A stretch of 64,000 bases of DNA from an uncultured Bacteroidales bacterium (GTDB taxonomy: Bacteria; Bacteroidota; Bacteroidia; Bacteroidales; Muribaculaceae): positions 1-64,000 of the forward strand of contig CAMTKF010000007.1 of the NCBI GenBank assembly GCA_947072905.1, given 5' to 3'. The notes under the pieces were generated by a model, which saw only the letters and a program-made list of their open reading frames with translations, searched no databases and had not been told where the DNA came from. This document shows, piece after piece, positions 9,971 through 18,300 of the stretch. A program made the position numbers and the translations under genes. The first letter of the stretch is position 1; every line of letters starts with the position of its first letter.

Positions 9971-10566
9971 CGTCCTTGAACGGATTCATTTTCGATGATG
10001 ATGCCATCATGCATCCATATACTAAGGAAGTTGCAGAATATTGCAACCCCTTTAGTTGTGGAGATGAAGAATTGGATTCATTTTTTGCAAAGCAAGTTTT
10101 TCTATATCAAGAAGAACTATTATGTCGTGCATTCTGTTGGATAAACAAAAACAATAACAAAGAGATAGTTGCAGTAGCTACATTCTCTTACGATGGCATC
10201 AAGTCTTACACTCTCGATAAGTCATCAAGAAACTCTCTCCAACGAAAGATTCCATATAAGAAACATCATCGGAGTTACCCGGCAATGCTGATTGGCAGAC
10301 TGGGTGTCAATAAAAATTATCAAGGAAAAGGCTTCAATATCGGGAGCCAATTAATGCAGACCATAAAGGAATTATGTGCTGCCGAAGATAGCATGGGTAT
10401 ATGTCGCTATCTACTTGTAGACGCTTACAACACTGATGCGATACTGCATTATTATGCCAAGAACGGTTTTAAACCATTATACAGGACAGAACAAAGCGAA
10501 CGTGATATGTTCAGTATCCCTGAGAATGAGCCGTTAAAAAGCAGAATACTGTATTTTGATCTTTAA
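9967..10566 (+). CDS. GNAT family N-acetyltransferase (toxin-like)
   Basis: AMLIGRLGVNKNYQGKGFNIGSQLM acetyl-CoA binding motif; NTDAILHYYAKNGFKPL; start at the ATG overlapping the upstream stop. Confidence 0.8.
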   Translation: MTSLNGFIFDDDAIMHPYTKEVAEYCNPFSCGDEELDSFFAKQVFLYQEELLCRAFCWINKNNNKEIVAVATFSYDGIKSYTLDKSSRNSLQRKIPYKKHHRSYPAMLIGRLGVNKNYQGKGFNIGSQLMQTIKELCAAEDSMGICRYLLVDAYNTDAILHYYAKNGFKPLYRTEQSERDMFSIPENEPLKSRILYFDL

Positions 10567-10616
10567 CTTGTGAAAACTTAAGAGTTATAAAATTCTTAAT
10601 TATATAAAAAACTAAA

Positions 10617-10651
10617 CCCCGAGGTTTGTCTTTCAACAGGGACACTCGGGG
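10617..10651 (+). terminator. Hairpin CCCCGAG...CTCGGGG downstream of GNAT gene
   Basis: 7-bp GC-rich stem; no strong T-tract. Confidence 0.45.
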
Positions 10652-10714
10652 GATTCCGTTGCAAAGTTAAGAGTTTTTTTCGTAATTTTGCAAATATAAG
10701 CAAGTTAAATTTCG

Positions 10715-10813
10715 CATTTTGGCTTTATCGTCATTATTTGATCTAAACATTTTGGCGTTTACGTCATTTCCAATTTAAAACATTTTGGCGTTTACGCCAA
10801 AACTACTATCTTT
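10715..10813 (+). repeat. Three tandem ~33-bp iterons (CATTTTGGCGTTTACG...) ending in a perfect palindrome
   Basis: CATTTTGGC at 10715, 10748 and 10781 (exactly 33-bp spacing); third unit contains TTTTGGCGT-TT-ACGCCAAAA. Confidence 0.8.
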
Positions 10814-10816
10814 GTA
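10807..10816 (+). promoter_or_regulatory. Bacteroidetes -7 element TATCTTTG abutting iterons
   Basis: TAnnTTTG consensus directly downstream of palindromic iteron. Confidence 0.5.
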
Positions 10817-10822
10817 TTTTAA

Positions 10823-10990
10823 GGCTCTTGGACAAAACTTGAGAGGAGTGCCGATAACAAGCATACATTTGAACTCATGATTGACGGATTAAGTGTTTTT
10901 TAGTGGTTCAAAGATATGGCATGTAAACTTCTTGAAAAGATGGGTTTTCGTCAGCCTCAACCCAAACAAGGTAAAGGCTTACATCATTAG
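10823..10990 (+). pseudogene. Decayed small coding region of unknown family
   Basis: Frame reads ...SWTKLERSADNKHTFELMIDGLSVF*WFKDMACKLLEKMGFRQPQPKQGKGLHH* with an internal TAG. Confidence 0.35.
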
Positions 10991-11062
10991 TTCAACCTCA
11001 TAAACGCAATTCAGCCCGGCGAAAGATTTTTCTCTCGTTGGGCTAATACATACGGTAGAGAA

Positions 11063-11611
11063 TTAGTTGGTCGCTGTTAGCTCACGGAAATCCTTGATTT
11101 TTTTAGGCAACATTATAGCTCCGATAATAACGCTTACCAATAATGCTCCTGAAACAAGCCAGAAAGTATAAGAACCCAGAGTCCAAAGATTACCGAGGAA
11201 GATCGTAAAGAATACAGCAAGTACGACTGCGAGCACAATCTCTGTGGTAAGAGTGTACAGTCTAAGGGTCGAAACCTGCTTCATCACCATCATTGGAGCT
11301 TCTGATGTAATTTGTATCTTTTTAATCATACGATAGAGAACGGCATACATCATTGCAGCTACTGCCATATAGATTCCGAGAAAACCTTTCATGGCGACGG
11401 GGAATGTAGGATTATCTGTTCCGCTGAGCCACAGCACGATGAACACAACTGCAAGAACAGCACACATCTGAATGTTCTTACGATATTGTTTGGTGACACG
11501 CTTCTGAGCAGAGTCGCAAGTGGTGGTGTTGAGATTCACTGTTGTGCTGCTTTTTTGTGCGAGTACATCATCGAGGGTTGACATACTTTTTTTGAGTTCG
11601 TCCAAGTTCAT
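11063..11611 (-). CDS. Membrane protein paired with ECF sigma factor (candidate anti-sigma or accessory)
   Basis: Four predicted TM helices after a soluble N-terminus; immediately downstream of sigma gene. Confidence 0.55.
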   Translation of the reverse strand: MNLDELKKSMSTLDDVLAQKSSTTVNLNTTTCDSAQKRVTKQYRKNIQMCAVLAVVFIVLWLSGTDNPTFPVAMKGFLGIYMAVAAMMYAVLYRMIKKIQITSEAPMMVMKQVSTLRLYTLTTEIVLAVVLAVFFTIFLGNLWTLGSYTFWLVSGALLVSVIIGAIMLPKKIKDFRELTATN

Positions 11612-11612
11612 A

Positions 11613-12107
11613 TTATTTCGATTTTGAGATGAGTTTGTTTTTGATTCTGTGAAGTTTGATAGCCACGTTATTCCGCTCTATTCCGATTATTTCTGCAATT
11701 TCCTCGTATGAATATTCATCGAGCCAAAGCAGGATAATAGCTTTCTCAATCGGGAGTAATTGGTTTATCAATTCGTGGAGGGCAGCAAGCTGCTCTGCCT
11801 TGTTATCATCGGCTTCCGAGGATATATCGGTCGCCGAGATTTCAAATGGGAGCGTTTCAACCTTGGGCTTATAATTGCGTATTGCCATTAATGCCGAGTT
11901 GACTGCGACGCGATAAACCCATGTAGAGAGTTTGCTCGCACCCCTGAATTGCCCCAAACCCAACCAAAGGTTGGTGAGGATTTCCTGTCGTAAATCCTCG
12001 TAAGGGACTTTCGGGGTTGCATAGGCCCAACAGACCTTGTTGATAATTCGAGAGTGCTCCTTTATAAAGGAATTGAACTCCAGTTGCGTTCTTGGTGGAC
12101 TTTCCAT
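11613..12107 (-). CDS. RNA polymerase sigma factor, sigma-70 family (ECF)
   Basis: Region 2 (EDLRQEILTNLWLGLGQFRGASKLSTWVYRVAVNSAL) and region 4 (YSYEEIAEIIGIERNNVAIKLHRIKNKL). Confidence 0.92.
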   Translation of the reverse strand: MESPPRTQLEFNSFIKEHSRIINKVCWAYATPKVPYEDLRQEILTNLWLGLGQFRGASKLSTWVYRVAVNSALMAIRNYKPKVETLPFEISATDISSEADDNKAEQLAALHELINQLLPIEKAIILLWLDEYSYEEIAEIIGIERNNVAIKLHRIKNKLISKSK

Positions 12108-12285
12108 TTTCTTGTTGTTTTGTAACGTTAGGTGCAACACCTCCCCTAAAAGTTACACTTACCTCAAAATATTTTTTAATGACTGGTAAACGAATTTCCC
12201 ATAATGAAATTTATCCTTCGTAAAATTTCATCAATTCTATTGTAAGAAGTAAAAATAGCTGACTGACATTATAAATTCCAAAATC

Positions 12286-12386
12286 GAGGTCTTGGCTTGC
12301 GATTTATCCAACTAAATACACTGATATTACGGCACATGCAAGACCTCTCGGAAGGCCAGGTCTGTTTGTGTGGCCTTTTTTGTGCC
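12286..12386 (+). ncRNA. Possible structured RNA / conditional terminator between sigma gene and sprA
   Basis: Competing pairings GAGGTCTTG/CAAGACCTC, AGACCT/AGGTCT, AAGGCCA/TGGCCTT+T-tract, GGCACA/TGTGCC. Confidence 0.3.
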
Positions 12387-15300
12387 TTATCGTGCTAGCG
12401 ACAGGTTCATCGACAAGCCGTAGGATGTATTGGTTGTGGGATATGAGCTGGTGGTGACGATGGGGGTGTTGACCTGATGGTCGAAGTAGGCCGAGAGGGT
12501 AACACGCTTTGACAGAATGTAGGATGCGGTGAAATTGATATTAAAACCGTTTGCGCCGGAAGTAGGCTGGGTATATGCGCCCTCTATCTTGCGTATCAGC
12601 GCCTGCGTGCGGTTGATGCCTACCTCGGCGTTGAGGGTGAGGTCGTTTGATATGCCTTGCTGCGAACCACGCATCTTCAGCACGGTGTTGAAGCCCACAA
12701 TCTTGTAGCCCATGCCAAATTTGATGCCACGGGTGCTTGCCTCCACCACCTGCGCCGCCGAAGAGTTGAGCGTGAGAGTGCGCTGGTCGCGGTATTCGGC
12801 GTTGAACTGCAATTCATTCTTCAAGGTGAAGTTGACACCGATAAGAGGTGCGAAACGCTCGGTAAGGGTAACCGATGAGATATTGAACGGTGACGAAGGC
12901 ACGGGGTTGCCCGAGAGCTCGTCGAGGGTAAATCCGCGGTCGCCGTCTACGGCAATCCAGTTGAGATACGATGAGTATGAACCCACCGAATATGTGCACT
13001 GGTAGGCATGGCTCAGGGTGAAAGTCTTGAAGATATTGCGCATGTTGCCCAGATTGAGCAGGCCGTCGTATGTCACACGCCAGTTGGGCAGCACGGCCGA
13101 GAACGAGGGGAAGGGTGTGAGCCACTGTTTGCCGGGATTCTTGCCTGTATATGCAGCCACAAAGGCCGGGATAAGCACATCGCCCGATGTCTCGCTCACA
13201 GTACCAACTTCGGGGTCGAAAGTCATACCCGCCTGCGGACGGTCGGCCATAAATCCGGTAGTAGGATATTTGGTGCCGGCATACTGAGCCTCGACCCTGC
13301 GGCGCACCTCGGGAATGTTGCTGATAAACTTGTTAAAAGCACCGTTTGCATAGCCGTTGTCGGCGCTGCCCGAACCAAATGCCGAAGCGATGGCACACGA
13401 GGTCATGGTGAACGAGCCTGAATACGATGTGGGCATGCCTTCATACATAAACTGGGTTGACGACGAGCGGTTGTCGGTGCGGTTGAATGTAAGCTGCACC
13501 TTCAGGCCCTTGGCTATCTCAAGATTAGCCTCGATATTAAGCTCGCGGGTGCGTGAGAATATGGCAGGCGAAGTCTGTCCGTCGTCGGTTATAAGCCAGC
13601 CGCGGTCGAGAGCTTTCTGCATGAATCCCTCGCCCTCAAATCCGAATGCGAATCCCAGTCCGGGTGCCATAGGTCCGTAGCTCAGACTCTGGCCGAACAC
13701 ATTGCCGATTGAAGGAGCGTACAGAGGCAGATTGAGAGTGCGGGTATTGCGGTAACGTACCGACACCGAGCGAGGTGATGCCGCCAGACGCAGCGAGTAC
13801 TGCCCTATCTCGGTCCAGATATTCTTTTTCTGATCAAGATTCTCAACAATTGTAAATTTGAGCGTTTTATCGCCTTTGGTAAGGATTTCCACCGAGTTTA
13901 TATCCACCACTTTGCTCTGTATGGGGACACTGACATTGTTCTTGTCGGTAGCCGTAATCTTCACCTTCTTGTTGCGGAGATTATGCTTGATTATAAGCTG
14001 CGTGGAATCGGTGGGCAGCTTGTATGAGCGCTCGAATTTCTTGGGTTTGCGGTTTTGCTGCGCAGCGGTGCGGCGGGTGTTGGCAAAACGCTTGGTAACC
14101 TCTTTGAGCACAGGAATCTTATTATAGAAACTTTCAAAATTGATGCGTCCGTCCATATTCCAGGCCGACTGGTTTGCGATGCTGTTACCCATCTGCACCC
14201 CGTCAATCGTGGCACCGCGATCCCAGCGGTAAGTAGCATTATAGGTTACATTGCCGGTGAGGAAATCGAGCACGGGTATACGCGAGAACGGAGCCTTGTA
14301 CTGCCCGGTGAACGACTGGTTGTAGCTCCAGGGAGTACCCATCGACAGGATTGACTGCCACACGGTATCTTTCCATTCCTTGTATTTGTCGGGGAACAGA
14401 CGCTTGTTCACCGCGCCCATGGTTTCTTCAATCCTGGCCGATGTATTGGAGTTGAACGACAGGTTGAGACTCTTGGTTATGTTCCATGTAAGCGACAATT
14501 GGCGGTCCCAAAGGAAATTCTTCGACACCGACACGGGCAGCTGGAACATCACATCCACCTCAGAACGCACCTGCTGCTCGTAATAATATCGGCTCATGTT
14601 GGTGAGGAACGATATGCTGTTGGGCAGCCACTGCAGCTCCCAGTCCTTGATGAAGCGCAGATTCTTGTTCTTTGATTTTATGAATTTGAACGGTTTGAAC
14701 GGCTTGATGTACGGGCTGTAGTTATAGGCCAACGAACCGCGGTAGTCGTTGGTGTTCTCGTACTCGGTGGTGGGGTTGGTCTTGCTTTGTTTGGTGAATG
14801 AGAAATTCACGGTAAAGTTGGCCGGATCCCAGGGCATGGGATTCTTGCTCCTTACATCAAACTTTAGCCCGGATATCGAGAAGTTCTGTATGGTGGTGCG
14901 GTCTACGGCGTATGCGTTTATGGAGTCTTTTTCGGCCTGGGTCTCGCATATATCGAGGGCGTCTTTCATCTCCACATCCTGGTCGAGCGGATTATACTTG
15001 GGCGTGGTCTTTTCCTTGCTCATAGAGTAATATATCGGAGCCTTAAGCTTGGCACCGGCGGGGAAGAATCGGCCCAGATCGGCCTGCACGGCCACATTGT
15101 ACTGATGATAATCGTCAAGGCGTCGCTCATTAAGGCTCTGGTCAACGCCGCCAAATCCCGAGGTCTCTATATGGCCGCCCAGATTGAGTGTGGCGACATC
15201 CGAGAGGTTGAGTGTGGCGTTTGCCTTGGCTGCCCAACCGCCGCTCTCGTTGAAGTCAGTCACCTTGAGTTCGTTTACCCACACCACACCGTTCTTGGCT

Positions 15301-18300
15301 CGGGCCGACTTATTGCGCACACCTATCAGAAGCACCCTCACGTCGCTCAGCGAGGGATTACCGAGCACCGATATTGTGTTTCGGTCATTATCGGGGTCGC
15401 GGGCGGTGAATACGGAGCCGAAGCCTACCCCGGCCTGCTCATCGCGCTTGGCGGCGTTACGTGCCAGTTTGAGGTCGACAAGGCTCTGCAGGTTGAAGTC
15501 TATATAGTTGTTGGCCGGCCATACCTTGGCACGGTCTGAGGGATTGTCGTAGTAATATCCGTGAGGTGTCAGTGTCAGCGGAATCTCGTATTCGTAATAA
15601 TTGTTCTTTACGTCGGTACCCATGCGCACAAACAGCGACAGGTCGCCCGACTTCAGCTCGGTGAGGTCGCCTATAAGACTCTCGGCATGCACCCACATCT
15701 GCATCCTCTTGTAGTTGCGCAGGTCGTGCTGGGTATTGCGGTACACGGCACGGGCATCGCCGGGGTCGAGCCCGGTTACCTTGAGCGACATCGACTGCTC
15801 GTTGAGCTGCACTATCTGGCTCTGGCCCGAGTCGGCTATACGTGTCACACCCGGTGGCAGCACATAGTTTACGGGTTCGCGTCCGGCATTTTCCTCGATG
15901 TTTACCACCGATATGTCGAGCTGACCCTCGGCCGGAACCTCACCGCGGGTATTTAGATTGAATTTATACGGACGCCACTCACCGCGCACCAGCTCGAATG
16001 TAGCGAAACGCAGGTGTGTGGTCTTCTTGAAGCCGGTGAGGAACATGCGGGCGAAGCGTATGGTGGAGAAGTCCTTTATGGAGCCAACTATACGTTCGTA
16101 ATCATTCAGAGGTATCTTGAACTGATACCATTCTACGGTGAGGTCAGAGTCGTTGCGGGTGTGCTGCACGCTCACCTGCTTGTCGGTGATATAGTTCTTG
16201 CCCACCACAAGGTCTTCGGGGCGTATTGATATCTTGTACTGGAAATAACGCTCGTACTCGTTGAGGGTATTGTCCTGGTTTATGTCTTCCACATCGGGAG
16301 TGGCACGCGAGGTCTGATACAGAGGGTCGTCGGCCTCATCGGGCGAGAGCGAGTTGCCTTCCACACCGTTGTAGCGCTTGTAGCGGGCAAGGATGCCAAG
16401 GCGTTCCTCGTCGTAGTCGTATCCGCGGTAGAAGTGATAGTTGTCGCCCGCGGGGTCATTGAGCGGAGAGAATTTGTCGGCTTCCATTTTGGCCAGGGCC
16501 TCGCCGCTGAGCTTGCCCCTGAGCTTATCGAGATACTGCGAGTACGACGGGAAACGATACTCGTCGGCATTGGGCAGACCGTCCAGACCCACGTCCTGTG
16601 CAAGACGCGCGTTGGTGGCATTGTCAAATGAGTATGTGAGCGAGTTCTGCGAGCTTACACGTCCCCAAACCGTCTCTTGCAGATACTGGTCATTGCCGTC
16701 GACCGGTATACCGTTTTCGTAACTTTTGAGGCCGTCCTTGAGAATATCCTCTGAGAGTTCGCCGAAATTCAGGTAAAGGTCGCCGCCCTCGTAGTTGGGG
16801 TTGTTGGGGTCGAGGAAGGGATTGAGCAGCCAGAACTGCACGTATTCGATGTTTGACTGTTCAAAGTTGGTATTATCCATCTTGCGCATGATACCGCCCC
16901 AGCGCTTTTCGGGCGTAAGGAGGTTGCCGTCAGAGTCTATACCGTCGGCATCGAGGTTGTAGGGGCCGCGCTCGGTGGGATAGAACGAAAGGTTGAGGGT
17001 CTGTATATAGTTGCTCTCACCGTATTTCAGATCGCGGCCGGGGAAAATTTCGGCAGAAGTAACCTCGCGCACGTACGGGTTTGACAGCTGGTCGAGGTCG
17101 CTTTTGATGTAGCCAGGGGCAAGCGATGAATTGCGGGATGTGAACATACGGTCGATATAGTACCAGTTGAGCAGGGCGCGGTTTTTGCCGTAGTCCACAT
17201 TGTTGCTCAGAGCTGCTTCGGGGAAAAGCGCGTCCTTTGAGCCGTCGTACGGAGTGGATGCAAGAAACCATGCGTAGGGCGAGCGCAGGTCTATGCCGGT
17301 CTGTGTGGACTCGAAGTCGTCCACATAACTCGAACCCTTGTTTGAGCCGCTCTTCTGCTGATGTGGCAGCAGCTTGGCGTATTCTGCCGTAAGGCTCAGG
17401 TGCGAGGGCTGTGTGGCCGTGACGGTCGGTATCTTATTGAGCAGATTGGTGAGCCACATGAAGTCTTTGTTATAGCTCAGATTGAAGCCCAGCATGGTGT
17501 TGTTGACTATTTCATCGCCTATATTCACCTTCTCGGTCAAGGATTTCTCTGAGAAATGCAGTACCGTGGCTCCAAGGTTGAAGTCTTTGTTGAATTGATA
17601 CTGCATGTCGAGTCCGAGCAGACTCTTGCGTTGCATTGAGAACAGCGATTGGTTTTCGAGCGTTACCGACACACTCTGGCCCGAGTCGATGATAGACTGG
17701 TTGGTAATGGTGACTATACCCATGGCATAGTCTACGGTATAGTCTGAGTTTTCGGTGAGCTGTACGCCGCCGGCCATCACTATGACCGATCCGCGAGGCA
17801 CGTTCATGGCGTTAAGGCGTATCTGTGAGCCGGCCGACGCCTGGTATTCGCCTGTGAGTATGAACTTGTTCTTGTCGGCAAACTGACGCGCCACCGTGAG
17901 TGTGGAGTCGTACAGTTCCTCGTACACGTAGTTATCGGCCAGCACGTCGTTGTTGATTTTGGCGCGCAAGTGCTTGCCGAAGGGTTCAACTACAGGGAAT
18001 ATCACCTTGCCCTGTGCCGGCAGTATGGTATAGCCGTCGATGAAGTCGAAGAAGCCGTCGGGATTGCTCTCCTGATTGGAGTCGATGCGGTCGAGGTTCA
18101 TCACCTGCAGCAGCGACTGGTTGTTCAGCCCCGGCACGGGCAGGTAGTTGATCTGTGTGCCGGTGGTGTCGCTCAGATACTTGATATTGAGCTTGAAATT
18201 GCTTTTCTGAATCTGATATCCGCCCAGAGGATATACGTTTTTCATCATGAGGTCCCACATAGGCTCGGAGGTAGATGCCGTGGTTGATTTGAGCATCTTC

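Noticed and set aside
10910-10995. HicA-like toxin remnant (KLLEKMGF...KGLHH)
   Set aside because: Short superficial similarity to the HicA KLLEKxGW...KGSHH pattern; spacing and flanks do not fit, so no family was assigned.
12339-12386. SRP (4.5S) RNA, because of CTCGGAAGGCCAGGTC
   Set aside because: Lacks the conserved GGTCAGG...GGAAGNAGCAGCC apical motif.
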